A stretch of DNA of 64,000 nucleotides from Chloroflexota bacterium. Lineage in GTDB: Bacteria; Chloroflexota; UBA11872; VXNJ01. The stretch is taken from the NCBI GenBank assembly GCA_009840625.1, contig VXNJ01000001.1:496001-560000 (forward strand), in the 5' to 3' direction. Within the stretch, counting starts at the first letter, position 1; each line of letters opens with the position of its first letter. The notes beneath the pieces were generated by a model, which was not told the DNA's origin, searched no databases, and saw only the letters and a program-made list of their open reading frames with translations. Below are positions 8,879 to 18,367 of the stretch, piece after piece. The translations under genes were made by a program, and so were the position numbers.

Positions 8879-10125
8879 TGGGTCGCCGGCAGCTTGTGGC
8901 GGGACTCGAAGTCGGCTCGCTCAAGACCGTTGCCGTAATCGCCCAGCGCTACCGGAACGATCAGACCCACGTGTTGGGACTGGGCACGGCGCCGAGCGCC
9001 GGGGTATTCCGCGGCCAAGTCGTCGACGTGGACGCGGCCGCCGAATCGATCAAGGCCGCGATCGAGCACGCCCAGCGCGCCGCTAGGGCGGAAATCGAGC
9101 GGGTGTGCGTCGGCGTTTCCGGATCACACCTCGCAACCACCACCGAGACCGCCGACGTATTGCTGCGCGCCAACGAACGCACTTTCCAGCACCGCCACCT
9201 CCAGCAGCTGCTGGCGCGCCTGACCCAGGGCGCGCAGCGCGGCGACCGCGAAATCGTATACGTGTCTCCGCTGGAATTCGTCGTCGACGGCACCGCCCGG
9301 GTCAACGACCCGATCGGTCTGGCCGGTCGCCGCCTCGCGCTGAAGGCCACGGTCGTTACCGGCGTCAGCGGATCGCTGGAGAATCAGGCCAAGGCCCTGC
9401 AGCAATGTGGCCTGGAAGTGGATTTCGCGCTGCTGCAGCCTTACGCGGCGGCCACCGCCTGCCTGGATCAGGAGCAAATCCAATCAGGGGTTGCGGTGAT
9501 CGACATCGGCCACAGCACCACCGACGTGATGGCGTTTCAGGGCGGGGCGTTCAAGTTGATGCACTCGATCCCGATTGCCGGAGAGGCGGTGACCGCGGAC
9601 ATTTCCAAGGGGCTTCACGTCCCGGTCAATGTGGCCGAAGAGTTAAAACTCTCCTACGGGCAATTGGCCGGTCCCAACCCGGGAGCTAGCCTGCCGGCCC
9701 ATTCCTTCCGGTCCCAGATGATCGACGTGGACTCCTCGCTCCTGCACGAAATCCTGGAAGCTCGCTACGAGGACATGCTGCTCAGAGCCCGGTCGGTCCT
9801 AGTCGAAGCCGGCCTGATCCACCATCTGGCGGCCGGCGTCGTGCTTACTGGAGGGGCTAGCCAGATCACCGGGTTGCCCAGCCTGGCCAGCAGGGTCTTC
9901 GGCATGCCGGTCGACCGCGGTCTGGCACCATTCCTATTCGGGATGAATCCGAGCGCTCACAGCGTTGAATTTACGACCGCATTCGGGCTCGCCCTGGCGG
10001 CGATCGGTCCCGAGGAGCATGGTCAGTCGCAATTGACCGGGTTCAACGCCCGCGGGAACACGCTGGAGTCGATGCGACGCTGGATCCGGCAACTGTTCCA
10101 ACCCAGTATTTCCTGGTCAAGTTAG
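8878..10125 (+). CDS. ftsA: Cell division protein FtsA
   Basis: Actin-like ATPase that tethers FtsZ to the membrane and signals to the septal synthase. The 415-residue protein shows the phosphate-1 loop AGLEVGSLKT, the SHS2-like 1C segment (CVGVSGSHL), the phosphate-2 loop VIDIGHSTTD and the adenosine block VVLTGGAS. The last 16 residues (MRRWIRQLFQPSISWS) form a basic amphipathic segment fitting the FtsA membrane-targeting helix. ATG 8878 overlaps the ftsQ stop; a TTG one codon earlier is the alternative. Confidence 0.93.
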   Translation: MGRRQLVAGLEVGSLKTVAVIAQRYRNDQTHVLGLGTAPSAGVFRGQVVDVDAAAESIKAAIEHAQRAARAEIERVCVGVSGSHLATTTETADVLLRANERTFQHRHLQQLLARLTQGAQRGDREIVYVSPLEFVVDGTARVNDPIGLAGRRLALKATVVTGVSGSLENQAKALQQCGLEVDFALLQPYAAATACLDQEQIQSGVAVIDIGHSTTDVMAFQGGAFKLMHSIPIAGEAVTADISKGLHVPVNVAEELKLSYGQLAGPNPGASLPAHSFRSQMIDVDSSLLHEILEARYEDMLLRARSVLVEAGLIHHLAAGVVLTGGASQITGLPSLASRVFGMPVDRGLAPFLFGMNPSAHSVEFTTAFGLALAAIGPEEHGQSQLTGFNARGNTLESMRRWIRQLFQPSISWSS

Positions 10126-10238
10126 GCGGGCCGCGGGTCGCATTTGGCGGCGGCGGGTAAGATATGCGGTATATAAAACCAAGCATTCGGCATGGTGCTC
10201 GCATCAATCTGAAACCGGCTTTTTTCTGAGGCGCGCGC
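10126..10238 (+). promoter_or_regulatory. ftsA-ftsZ intergenic region with AT-rich promoter-like box
   Basis: This 113-base gap is the longest one in the cluster so far. It contains TATATAAAA at 10170-10178, standing out in GC-rich surroundings, about 65 bases before the ftsZ ATG. It could be a -10 element giving ftsZ its own promoter. I see no well-spaced TTGACA-like -35. A run of six T at 10221-10226 precedes a weak CTGAGG ribosome site. Confidence 0.35.
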
Positions 10239-11354
10239 ATGGCTGAATCGACTCGTGGTGGCAACGTAGTCACCCGCATTTCGGGCGGCGGCGCGTCGTC
10301 GGGCGACGGGGTCAGCGCTCCGAATCCGGCCGTGTTGAGGGTCGTCGGAGTAGGCGGCGGCGGCGGCAATGCGATCGACCGGATGATCCGCCAGAAGCTT
10401 GACGGCCTGGACTTTATTTCCATAAACACTGACGCCCAGGCATTGGTCCGCTCGCTGGCTCCCAAGCGCATCCGCATCGGCGAAAAAGCGACCCGCGGGC
10501 TGGGCGCGGGCGGCGACCCGCGGATTGGCGCCAAGGCGGCCGAGGAAAACGCCGACGAAATTGCGGCCTGCCTGCAGGGCGCCGACATGGTCTTTATCAC
10601 CACCGGCTTGGGTGGCGGGACCGGCACCGGCGCCGCGCCTATCGTCGCCGAAATCGCATCCAGCATGAGCATCCTCACGGTCGCCATCGTCACGCGCCCG
10701 TTTTCCTTCGAAGGTTCGCACCGCTCGGCGGTGGCCGAATCCGGCCTGGAGGAATTGCAGCGCCACGTCGACACTTCCATTTCGATCCACAACGACCGGA
10801 TCCTGGAAATTGCCGACCAAAACCTGCCAATGCTGGAAGCGTTCCGGACTGTCGACGACGTCCTGCGTCAGGCGGTGAAGGGAATCTCCGACCTGGTAAC
10901 CAAGCCGGGCTTGATCAACTTGGACTTCAACGACGTCCGGACGGTAATGACCAAGTCCGGAACCGCGCTGATGGCCATCGGGCACGGTACCGGGGAAAAC
11001 CGCGCGGTCGCCGCGGTCAAGGAAGCCCTGGCCTCTCCGCTGCTGGACGCTTCGATTGACGGAGCAAAAGGCGTGCTGCTTAATTTCACCGCCGGCTACG
11101 ATCTCTCCCTTTTCGAGGTAAATGAAGCCGCCAGCATGATCTCCAGCGCCGTCCACGAGGACGCCAACATCATCTTTGGCGCGGTGGTCGAGGAGCAGAC
11201 CGACAAGGACATATTTGTCACCGTGATCGCCACCAGGTTGCAAGGCGAATCGAGCGGCAGCCTGCGCGGATACGGCGCCAGCGATTTTGCCGGCGAATCG
11301 GATCGGACGGATCTGCCATCGTTCATTCGACAGCACCGACGGACGGCGATTTAG
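10239..11354 (+). CDS. ftsZ: Cell division protein FtsZ
   Basis: Tubulin-like GTPase that builds the Z-ring. The 371-residue protein has the N-terminal VVGVGGGGGNA block, the tubulin signature GLGGGTGTGAAP, the T7 synergy loop LINLDFNDVRTVM and a short linker ending in DLPSFIRQHRR, the C-terminal peptide that binds FtsA. The first 30 residues are a flexible Gly/Ser-rich extension. It is separated from ftsA by 113 bases. The stop TAG is followed closely by yggS in another frame. Confidence 0.96.
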   Translation: MAESTRGGNVVTRISGGGASSGDGVSAPNPAVLRVVGVGGGGGNAIDRMIRQKLDGLDFISINTDAQALVRSLAPKRIRIGEKATRGLGAGGDPRIGAKAAEENADEIAACLQGADMVFITTGLGGGTGTGAAPIVAEIASSMSILTVAIVTRPFSFEGSHRSAVAESGLEELQRHVDTSISIHNDRILEIADQNLPMLEAFRTVDDVLRQAVKGISDLVTKPGLINLDFNDVRTVMTKSGTALMAIGHGTGENRAVAAVKEALASPLLDASIDGAKGVLLNFTAGYDLSLFEVNEAASMISSAVHEDANIIFGAVVEEQTDKDIFVTVIATRLQGESSGSLRGYGASDFAGESDRTDLPSFIRQHRRTAI

Positions 11355-11389
11355 GCGAACACGCCGAGATCGAACAGCTTGCCGGCGTC

Positions 11390-12064
11390 ATAGCCGGCAA
11401 TCTGGAGCGGGTCGAGGAGCAGATTCAAGCGGCCTGCGCGGCCGCCGGCCGATCCCGCAAAGACGTCAAGCTCGTCGCGGTCACCAAGACCTTTGGCGAC
11501 TTACACATTCAGGCCGGTCTGCGGGCGGGTTTACGGAGGTTCGGGGAAAACCGCGTCCAGGAAGGAGTGGCCAAGATCCGGCGACTGGACGAACCGGCCC
11601 GCTGGCACCTCATCGGGCGATTGCAGCGCAACAAAGCCCGCGACGCGGCCCGGTATTTCGATTTAGTCGAATCGGTCGATTCACTCCGTTTAGCCTCGGC
11701 GATCGATCGCCGCGCCGAAGCTGCCGGATTCCCAATCCTGGTGCAGGTCAAGCTATCCGGCGTCGATTCCCAGGGCGGGGCTGATGCGCGCGAGTTGCCC
11801 GAACTTCTCGGTGCGATTACCTCCGAGACCCGGTTGCAGGTGCGCGGCCTGATGACGATTGCCCCGCAGACCGAGCATGAACCGACTCTGCGATCGACGT
11901 TTGCCCGACTACGTGAATTGCGCGACGGCCTGGCTTCGCAGTTCCCGGACGCCCCCTTGTACGAGCTTTCAATGGGAATGACCTCGGATTATTCGCAAGC
12001 GATCCTCGAAGGGTCCACCATCGTACGCATCGGCCGGGCAATCTTCGGGTCCAGGCCGCAGTAG
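11390..12064 (+). CDS. yggS: YggS family pyridoxal phosphate homeostasis protein, start codon non-canonical or uncertain
   Basis: PLP-binding alanine-racemase-fold protein of PLP homeostasis. The family core is clear: KLVAVTKTF (the Lys of VTK binds PLP), RFGENRVQEG, WHLIGRLQRNKA, LYELSMGMTSDY and VRIGRAIFG. The first in-frame ATG/GTG/TTG is GTG 11567, but the frame is open and conserved well upstream of it (NLERVEEQIQAACAAAGRS, then the PLP Lys), so a start there would delete the active site. Between ftsZ and this core no canonical start exists. ATA 11390 gives a 224-residue protein of normal family length; CTG 11402 and ATC 11369 are alternatives. Gene position after ftsZ and before yggT is the usual one in many bacteria. 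Confidence 0.85.
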   Translation: MAGNLERVEEQIQAACAAAGRSRKDVKLVAVTKTFGDLHIQAGLRAGLRRFGENRVQEGVAKIRRLDEPARWHLIGRLQRNKARDAARYFDLVESVDSLRLASAIDRRAEAAGFPILVQVKLSGVDSQGGADARELPELLGAITSETRLQVRGLMTIAPQTEHEPTLRSTFARLRELRDGLASQFPDAPLYELSMGMTSDYSQAILEGSTIVRIGRAIFGSRPQ

Positions 12065-12174
12065 CCGGATCAGAACTCCTGCGCACAATAGCGATACTGG
12101 GGTCGGCGCTTTACGCAGTGGCGGCCCGGGATCGGTCATGAGCTTGCGAAGGCGGGAATCGCAAAGGTGAGCTG

Positions 12175-12444
12175 ATGAACGCACTCTCGAATCTGATCCT
12201 GAACCTAGCGATGATCGTCATTCAGACGCTGAGTTTGCTGATCATCGCCCGGGCGCTGCTCTCCTGGTTCATCCAGGACCCCTTCAATCCACTGATGCGC
12301 ACGCTCAATGACCTAACCGAACCAATCCTGGCCCCGATTCGCAACCGGATTGGCGGTGGCATGGGAATCGATCTCTCGCCGTTGATCGCGATCATAGGCC
12401 TGCAGATCCTGGGCGTATTTCTCGACTCCCTCCTGCGAAGTTGA
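12175..12444 (+). CDS. YggT family membrane protein
   Basis: An 89-residue protein with two hydrophobic segments flanking the family block LLSWFIQDPFNPLMR...LTEPILAPIR. YggT proteins are small membrane proteins near the division cluster in many phyla; their role is poorly defined, with links to cell shape and osmotic tolerance. An AAGGTGA-type ribosome site precedes the ATG. Just upstream, TTGCGA (12144-12149) and TCGCAA (12159-12164) form an inverted repeat with a nine-base spacer that could fold near the ribosome site. Confidence 0.88.
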   Translation: MNALSNLILNLAMIVIQTLSLLIIARALLSWFIQDPFNPLMRTLNDLTEPILAPIRNRIGGGMGIDLSPLIAIIGLQILGVFLDSLLRS

Positions 12445-12515
12445 CTACGTCGGATACCGAGTGCCGACGCTTTTGCGCCGGTGGCGGCCCTCGCGGCAGA
12501 GGCTAGGACCAGAAC

Positions 12516-13838
12516 ATGGAATTCAGGACGCCGCGCGGCACGCAGGACCGCCTGCCGGAGCAGCAGCCGTCGTGGGGATTCGTGCTTGGCGCCTTCTGGG
12601 ATCGCTTCGAGAGAGCCGGTTTCGGACGTCTGGACACGCCGCTTTTTGAGGATTCCGCCCTATTTGTGCGCGCGGTCGGCGAAGAATCGGACATAGCCAG
12701 CAAAGAAACCTACAACTTCGCCGACAAATCCGGAGACTCCCTCACCCTTCGCCCGGAAGGCACCGCTCCGGTCGTGCGGGCCTACCTACAGCACGGCATG
12801 GCGTCGCGCCCGCAGCCGCAGCGGCTGGCTTACTTTGCCCCACTATTCCGCTACGATCGCCCCCAGGCCGGACGGCTGCGCCAGCACCACCAGATCGGCG
12901 CCGAAATCCTGGGTGAACAGGATCCGCACGCGGACGTCGAATTAATCTCGCAGATCTGGTGGTTGTTGACCCAAGACTTGGGCCTGCGGGATCTGACCCT
13001 GCAACTGAACAGCATCGGGAGGTCCGACGACCGAGCGCGCTACCTGAAAGCGCTGCTCGATTTCCTGGAGCCGGTGAGATCGGACCTATCCATTGAGAGC
13101 CAGCGGCGATTGTCTACCAACCCCCTGCGAATCCTCGACAGCAAGGATCAGCGCGACCGCAATGTCTGCGAATCGGCGCCGCGCACGCTCGATTTCCTGG
13201 GCGAGGAGTCCGAGTCGCACTTCGCGGCGGTCAAGGACGGCCTTGCCGGCCTCGGAATCGATGCGGTCCTTAATTCGGCCTTGGTTCGGGGCCTTGACTA
13301 CTACACCGACACCGTATTTGAAATCTGGCCGGCCGATTCGCGCGGCCAGTCGACCGTCGCCGGGGGTGGTCGATACGACCTGCTGGCCCAGCAGCTGGGC
13401 GGCCCCCCAACGGCCGGGATCGGGTTCGGGTGCGGGGTCGAGCGGGTGCTGTTGAACCTGGAGGCCCAGGGCAGGCTGCCTGCGGCAGAGTCCGCAATCG
13501 ATGCCTACATTGCCCCGCTCAGCGGGGCGGCGCGGCCGGCGGCGCTGGTCGCGGCCCGCGATCTGCGAGGGACTGGAATGCGGGTCGTGGTCGGATACGC
13601 GGCCGGGTCGCCGCGCTCACACCTGCGCAAGGCCAACGCCCTAGGGGCGCGCTGCGCGGTCATTTTGGGCGACGCCGAGCTGGCCAGTGACAGCGCCTCC
13701 GTCAGGGACCTTGTTGCCGGCAAGCAGGAGACCGTTGCCCGGGACCGGCTGGTGGCTTGCGTGCAGCGGGCAACTGGAGGAGGCGGTCGGCTGAATCCGG
13801 ACAAACGGGCAACCACCAATCCGGTCGAGTCCGGATAA
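12516..13838 (+). CDS. hisS: Histidine--tRNA ligase
   Basis: Class II aminoacyl-tRNA synthetase, 440 residues. Motif 2 (TLRPEGTAPVVRAY), the Gln-Glu-like QIGAEILG block, the histidine-specific LVRGLDYYTDTVFE motif and motif 3 (GIGFGCGVERVLL) are visible, followed by an anticodon-binding domain. The N-terminus MEFRTPRGTQD matches the usual start. The C-terminal 25 residues are a Gly/Arg-rich extension without recognisable domain. It may be the only HisRS, since the LVRGLDYY form is the tRNA-charging type rather than HisZ. Confidence 0.95.
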   Translation: MEFRTPRGTQDRLPEQQPSWGFVLGAFWDRFERAGFGRLDTPLFEDSALFVRAVGEESDIASKETYNFADKSGDSLTLRPEGTAPVVRAYLQHGMASRPQPQRLAYFAPLFRYDRPQAGRLRQHHQIGAEILGEQDPHADVELISQIWWLLTQDLGLRDLTLQLNSIGRSDDRARYLKALLDFLEPVRSDLSIESQRRLSTNPLRILDSKDQRDRNVCESAPRTLDFLGEESESHFAAVKDGLAGLGIDAVLNSALVRGLDYYTDTVFEIWPADSRGQSTVAGGGRYDLLAQQLGGPPTAGIGFGCGVERVLLNLEAQGRLPAAESAIDAYIAPLSGAARPAALVAARDLRGTGMRVVVGYAAGSPRSHLRKANALGARCAVILGDAELASDSASVRDLVAGKQETVARDRLVACVQRATGGGGRLNPDKRATTNPVESG

Positions 13839-13875
13839 ACAGCGCGCGGCCTAGGCCTTCCCGGCCAACGACTTC

Positions 13876-15012
13876 ATGACCGCTGGCCAGGTGCTGGTGG
13901 GGGCGGATCGAATACTCGAACCTCCCTACCTGAGTTTGATCGCCGACAGGAAGGTTGGCCTGGTCACCAACCCGACGGGGGTGGATTCGCGGCTCCGACC
14001 GACCGCCGCAGTGCTGGCCGGCTGTCCCGGGACTGATTTGGCGGCGCTATTTGGACCCGAGCACGGGTATCTGGGTTACGAATCGGCCGAAAAACCGGTC
14101 GCCAGTACCGCCCAAGTACACAGCCTATTCGGACGTACCAAGAAACCGACGCCCGAAATGCTGGCCCCGTTGGACGTGCTCGTCTTCGACATACAGGATC
14201 TTGGAACGCGTTTCTACACCTACATTTCCACCCTTTTCCTGTGCATGCAGGCCGCTGCCGAATGCGCCGTCCCGATGGTGGTCCTGGATCGACCAAATCC
14301 GATTGGCGGCGTGCGCGTCGAGGGGCCGCGGCTGGATCCGGCATTCCGCTCGTTCGTGGGAATTTTCGACCTCCCTGTCCGCTACGGCCTCACGCCGGGG
14401 GAACTGGCCCTTTACTTCAACGCCCACGCGGGTCTGGATTGCTCCATTCAAGTTGTGCCGCTGGCCGGTTGGCGCCGGCAACATTGGTTCGATCAGACCG
14501 GTCTGCAGTGGATTAGCCCTTCGCCCGGCATAGCCACGCTCGACACCGCCACGGTGTTTCCGGGCCTGTGCTTGCTGGAGGGCACCAACCTCTCCTACGG
14601 CCACGGGACGGTCAAGCCCTTCGAGCTCGTCGGAGCGCCGTGGTTGAAGGCGGATGCGCTTGCCGGCCGCCTAAACGAGCTTGCGCTGCCCGGAGCTGTC
14701 TTCCGGCCCCAGGCATTCGTGCCCGAATCGGGCCGATACGTTTCCCAGATATGCCGGGGACTGCAGTTACATGTAACCGACCGAGAGCAGTTCAGGCCGC
14801 TTGAGGCCGCCCTGTACCTGGTCGCCTCTGCAATCGCGCTGCACCCTCAGGAATTTGCCTGGCGAGCCGAGCACTTCGACCGACTAGCCGGCACCGGGCG
14901 GCTACGACAGGCGCTCGCAAAGGGTGATTCGATCAAATCGATTACAAATTCCTGGCGCGAAGGGATTGAAGCATTCGAGCGCGAACGAGGGCCCCGCCTG
15001 CTCTACGACTGA
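13876..15012 (+). CDS. DUF1343 / NamZ-type exo-beta-N-acetylmuramidase
   Basis: A 378-residue protein of the DUF1343 family, for which NamZ of Bacillus and Tannerella homologues have been shown to release MurNAc from the non-reducing ends of peptidoglycan fragments. Family hallmarks are GLVTNPTGVD near the N-terminus, LFGPEHGYLG, VFDIQDLGTRFYTY, VLDRPNPIGG and GTNLSYGHGT. No signal peptide is evident, so if exported it would need another route, or it acts on imported muropeptides. It sits just after the cell-wall cluster, consistent with wall turnover or recycling. Confidence 0.85.
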   Translation: MTAGQVLVGADRILEPPYLSLIADRKVGLVTNPTGVDSRLRPTAAVLAGCPGTDLAALFGPEHGYLGYESAEKPVASTAQVHSLFGRTKKPTPEMLAPLDVLVFDIQDLGTRFYTYISTLFLCMQAAAECAVPMVVLDRPNPIGGVRVEGPRLDPAFRSFVGIFDLPVRYGLTPGELALYFNAHAGLDCSIQVVPLAGWRRQHWFDQTGLQWISPSPGIATLDTATVFPGLCLLEGTNLSYGHGTVKPFELVGAPWLKADALAGRLNELALPGAVFRPQAFVPESGRYVSQICRGLQLHVTDREQFRPLEAALYLVASAIALHPQEFAWRAEHFDRLAGTGRLRQALAKGDSIKSITNSWREGIEAFERERGPRLLYD

Positions 15013-15387
15013 CCTCACAGGCAGTTACCGGCAGTTGAGAGATCAGACCGGCGATCGACGCAAACCAGAAAGCCGGCGGCGATGCGGTTTCCCAACCAGG
15101 ACCTTGAGGGACTGGGACGTGATTCGGCCAGCACCGAATGTACCTGGCTCGGTCGCAAGATGCAAGCGTCCGAGCCACGCGAGAAAGGCATAAACCGGGA
15201 CAATCCGCACCAAGCGATGGCCAAAGCGCGGATTCGCTCCCGTTCGACGTTCCTGAATATCACCGGCGAACCGGTTCTGCGCACGCGGATTGAGGCCGGG
15301 AAACTCGACGAATTGGCTAGTGAGTCACCGTGCACAACCCTCGTGCCGACTTGATCAAGATTCCCATGCCAATCATTTGACGGCGGA
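15013..15387. other. Non-coding gap between convergent genes
   Basis: 375 bases between the convergent namZ-like gene and ilvD. A 90-codon plus-strand frame (15082-15354) has no recognisable family, no ribosome site and a composition typical of chance frames here. Small features only: GGCAGTT repeated near 15018-15039, and a short hairpin ACCGG-CGAA-CCGGT at about 15262-15275. I see no RNA gene or convincing terminator. Confidence 0.5.
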
Positions 15388-17067
15388 TCAGGCCGCCGGC
15401 CGGGTAATCGCCCCCTCGGAAGCGGAAGAAACCAGCGCCGCGTACTTGGCCATGACCCCGCTCGGGTAGCGGTTCTCCGGAGCCTGGTAGGCCTCGATCC
15501 GCGCCGCAATCTCGTCGGCCGAGACGTCCAGGATGAGCTCGCGCGCGTCCACGTCAATGGTGATCCGGTCCCCGTCGCGAACCGCCGCAATAGGGCCGCC
15601 GCGGACAGCTTCCGGGGAGACGTGTCCCACGACCAGGCCGTGGGTCGCGCCCGAAAACCTGCCGTCGGTCATCAGCGCGACCTTGTCGCCCATCCCCGAT
15701 CCCACGATCGCGGCGGTCACCTGCAGCATCTCGCGCATTCCCGGTCCGCCGGCCGGACCCTCGTTGCGGATGACCACGAAGTCGCCATCGCGCAAGTCCT
15801 GCGCCTGCACCGCGGCAAAGCAGTCCTCCTCGGACTCGAAAACCCGCGCATTGCCGCTAAATTGCTTGCGCTCGTGTCCGGCAAGCTTCACCACGCAGCC
15901 CTCGGGGGCCAGGTTCCCCCGCAGGATCGCGATTCCGCCGGTCGGCTTGAATGGATTCTCCAGATCGGTAAAGACCTTCTGGCCGGGAGTGGCGCTCGCG
16001 CTGGCGGCGATTTCGAACATTGACCGCCCGTCGACGTTGGGGCAGTCGTTGAGCACACCCTTGCGGACCAGCTCCTTTGCGACAACGCCAACCCCGCCGG
16101 CGGCGAACGCGTCGGTGGCCACGTATTCCCCGCCGGGTTTGAGGCTGGCCAGCACCGGAGTCTGCTCGGAGATGCGGTCGAAGTCCTCCAGCGGGATCTT
16201 GATTCCGGCCTCGTTGGCTATGGCCATAAGGTGCAGTACGGCGTTGGTCGAACCGGCGGTCGCGCACACCCCGGCGATCGCGTTGTGCACCGATTCGCGG
16301 GTGATGAATTCGCGCGGCAGGCGGTTCTCCCGCACCAATCGCATGGCCATACGGCCGACTTCCCGGGCGACTTCAATTTTGTCGGCGTGGGTGGCCGGCA
16401 CCCCGTTGAGCCCGGCCGGGGAAACTCCCAAAAAGTCCAGCGCCAAGGACATCGTGTTGGCGGTGAACTGTCCCCCGCAGGCGCCGGCGCCCGGGCAGGC
16501 CGCCCCCTCCAGTTCATTTAGTTCGTCGGTTGTCATCTTGCCCGCCGCATGGGCCCCGACCGCCTCGAAAACGTCCTGGATGTTCACGTCGCGTCCTTGG
16601 AAGCGGCCGGGGGCAATGGTCCCCGAATAGAGCACCAGGCCGGGGATGTTCAGTCGCGCCAGCGACATCGCGCCGGCCGGAATCGTCTTGTCGCAACCGA
16701 CGATTACAACCAGGCCGTCGAAGGAGTGTCCCAGCGCGGCCAGTTCGATCGAATCGGTGATGACCTCGCGCGAGGTAAGCGACATCTTCATCCCTTCGGT
16801 GCCCATCGACACCGCGTCCGAGACCGCAATCGTATTGACCTCGACGGGCATTCCGCCGGCCGCGCGGATGCCTTCCTTCACGTGTTGGGCCAGGCGCCGC
16901 TGGTTGAAGTTGCAGGGCATCGTCTCGATCCACATGTGCGCGACGCCTACCAGCGGGCGGTCAAGGTCGGCGTCAGTGAAGCCGATTCCCTTGAAAAAAG
17001 ACCGCGCGGCGGCGCGATTGGGGCCGTCGGTCATGACGGCGCTGCGGCGTTTGGCGGGATCGGACAT
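15388..17067 (-). CDS. ilvD: Dihydroxy-acid dehydratase
   Basis: Iron-sulfur dehydratase of branched-chain amino acid synthesis, converting 2,3-dihydroxy-3-methylvalerate and 2,3-dihydroxyisovalerate to the 2-keto acids. The 559-residue length is normal. Cluster cysteines are visible in [20 protein letters not shown] and [16 protein letters not shown]; the C-terminal block [13 protein letters not shown] is typical. The related sugar-acid dehydratases (Edd, xylonate dehydratase) are possible paralogues, but the motif set fits IlvD best. No other ilv gene is adjacent. It is divergent from the next gene across 133 bases. Confidence 0.93.
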   Translation of the reverse strand: MSDPAKRRSAVMTDGPNRAAARSFFKGIGFTDADLDRPLVGVAHMWIETMPCNFNQRRLAQHVKEGIRAAGGMPVEVNTIAVSDAVSMGTEGMKMSLTSREVITDSIELAALGHSFDGLVVIVGCDKTIPAGAMSLARLNIPGLVLYSGTIAPGRFQGRDVNIQDVFEAVGAHAAGKMTTDELNELEGAACPGAGACGGQFTANTMSLALDFLGVSPAGLNGVPATHADKIEVAREVGRMAMRLVRENRLPREFITRESVHNAIAGVCATAGSTNAVLHLMAIANEAGIKIPLEDFDRISEQTPVLASLKPGGEYVATDAFAAGGVGVVAKELVRKGVLNDCPNVDGRSMFEIAASASATPGQKVFTDLENPFKPTGGIAILRGNLAPEGCVVKLAGHERKQFSGNARVFESEEDCFAAVQAQDLRDGDFVVIRNEGPAGGPGMREMLQVTAAIVGSGMGDKVALMTDGRFSGATHGLVVGHVSPEAVRGGPIAAVRDGDRITIDVDARELILDVSADEIAARIEAYQAPENRYPSGVMAKYAALVSSASEGAITRPAA

Positions 17068-17200
17068 GGGTGCGACGGCCTACGAGGACTGGTTCGAGAG
17101 TGGTTCGGGCAAAGCCCCGGAAATTCTGGCAAAAGCAGCAGCCGCGCGTCCCGGCGTCCACAATGGTTCTGGATTTTTACTACCAGTCAGTGAGTGCCTG

Positions 17201-18286
17201 ATGGCCGCCGTGTTGCCGGAAATCAACTACCTGCCCGAGATGCCCGCCGATTCCTCGCGCCGCATTGCCATCGCCGGCGCCGGCGCGATCGTCACCGGTG
17301 CCCACCTGCCCGCCTACGCGCTGGCCGGATTCAATGTCGCCGGGATCTGGAACCGCACCCGGGCCCGCGCAGAGGCGGCCGCCCAGCGGTTCGGGATCGA
17401 ACGCGCGTACGAGAACGTCGACCAGCTCGTCGCCGATGACAGCGTCGAGATAGTCGACATCGCGCTTATTCCCGACGTGCAACTGGAAATCGTACAAGCG
17501 GCGGCGGCGGCTGGAAAGCACATCCTGTGCCAGAAGCCATTACACGAACACTTAGCGCCGGCCCGCGCGATAGTCGAATGCTGCCAGGCGGCCGGGGTGA
17601 AGCTGAACGTTAATCAGCAGTTGCGCCACGACGCCCGAATGCGCTCGGTGGCGGCGTTATTTGACAAGGACTTGCTCGGCCGGCCGACTCGGACGATGTT
17701 CGACACCAACATCGATCTCGATTACGACTTTCCGTGGTTGGCGGGACAGCAAGAGCTCGAAATCATGTATCACTCCATCCACTACCTGGACACCCTACGG
17801 TCCATCTTCGGGAATCCGCACCGGGTCTACTGCACGACCGGCTGCCTGCCCGACCAGCAGGGCAGGGGCGAAACGCGGTCCACCACCGTTCTGGATTTCC
17901 CCGGCGGCCACACCGCCCTGGTATTTGCCTCCTCCAACAACCGGCACGACACCCAGTACGCCCGCTTCCGATTCGAGGGCAGCGGCGGCACGGTGATCGG
18001 CGACAACCACCTTTTCTCAGGCAGCGCGGCCGGCGACCCGACCCGGTTGATGGTGCGCAGCGACAAAATCGATCCCGAAGTCGAATTCGTGATGCGAGTG
18101 CCGGAATTGCGGGTGCCGCACTCCTTCGTTGGGCCGATGGCGTCGCTGATGAAGGCGATCGAAGACGACTGCGAACCCGACCCGGGCGGACTCGACAACC
18201 TCGACACTATCGCCCTGGTGCGGGCCTGCTACCGCTCCGCCGAAATCGGCCAGGCCGTGGAATTCGAGTCCGTCGCCACGCCCTGA
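17201..18286 (+). CDS. Gfo/Idh/MocA family NAD(P)-dependent oxidoreductase
   Basis: A 361-residue protein. The Rossmann fold starts at about residue 22 with IAIAGAGAIVTGAHL, followed by the Asn-Arg-Thr end of strand beta-2 (IWNRTRARAEAAA) and a CQKPLHEH motif in place of the more common EKP. The C-terminal dehydrogenase domain follows. The family oxidises or isomerises sugars and cyclitols; the substrate cannot be read from sequence. I start at ATG 17201; the frame is open further upstream but that stretch lies over the start of ilvD on the other strand. Confidence 0.85.
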   Translation: MAAVLPEINYLPEMPADSSRRIAIAGAGAIVTGAHLPAYALAGFNVAGIWNRTRARAEAAAQRFGIERAYENVDQLVADDSVEIVDIALIPDVQLEIVQAAAAAGKHILCQKPLHEHLAPARAIVECCQAAGVKLNVNQQLRHDARMRSVAALFDKDLLGRPTRTMFDTNIDLDYDFPWLAGQQELEIMYHSIHYLDTLRSIFGNPHRVYCTTGCLPDQQGRGETRSTTVLDFPGGHTALVFASSNNRHDTQYARFRFEGSGGTVIGDNHLFSGSAAGDPTRLMVRSDKIDPEVEFVMRVPELRVPHSFVGPMASLMKAIEDDCEPDPGGLDNLDTIALVRACYRSAEIGQAVEFESVATP

Positions 18287-18304
18287 AGGGACCGCCGGGC
18301 AGCG

Positions 18305-18313
18305 TGCCATAAT
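18305..18313 (+). promoter_or_regulatory. Candidate extended -10 promoter
   Basis: TGCCATAAT is a good match to an extended -10 element (TG-N-TATAAT type) located about 55 bases before the glutaredoxin start, just after the preceding gene ends. No -35 hexamer is evident, which extended -10 promoters can lack. It would drive the glutaredoxin-FIST pair. Confidence 0.4.
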
Positions 18314-18367
18314 CGGCAAATCACCACTCCTCATGCACCATCAGTGGCTGATCCGAGGGAGCGTCCC

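Noticed and set aside
11567-11569. GTG at 11567 as the yggS start
   Set aside because: It would remove the PLP-binding Lys and about 60 conserved residues that are present in the open frame upstream.
15082-15354. 90-codon frame in the namZ-ilvD gap
   Set aside because: No ribosome site, no family resemblance and chance-like composition; kept as non-coding.
16646-17200. N-terminal extension of the Gfo/Idh gene at 17201
   Set aside because: The extension would lie antisense over the ilvD 5' end and is Ser/Arg/Pro-rich, while the Rossmann fold begins shortly after ATG 17201.
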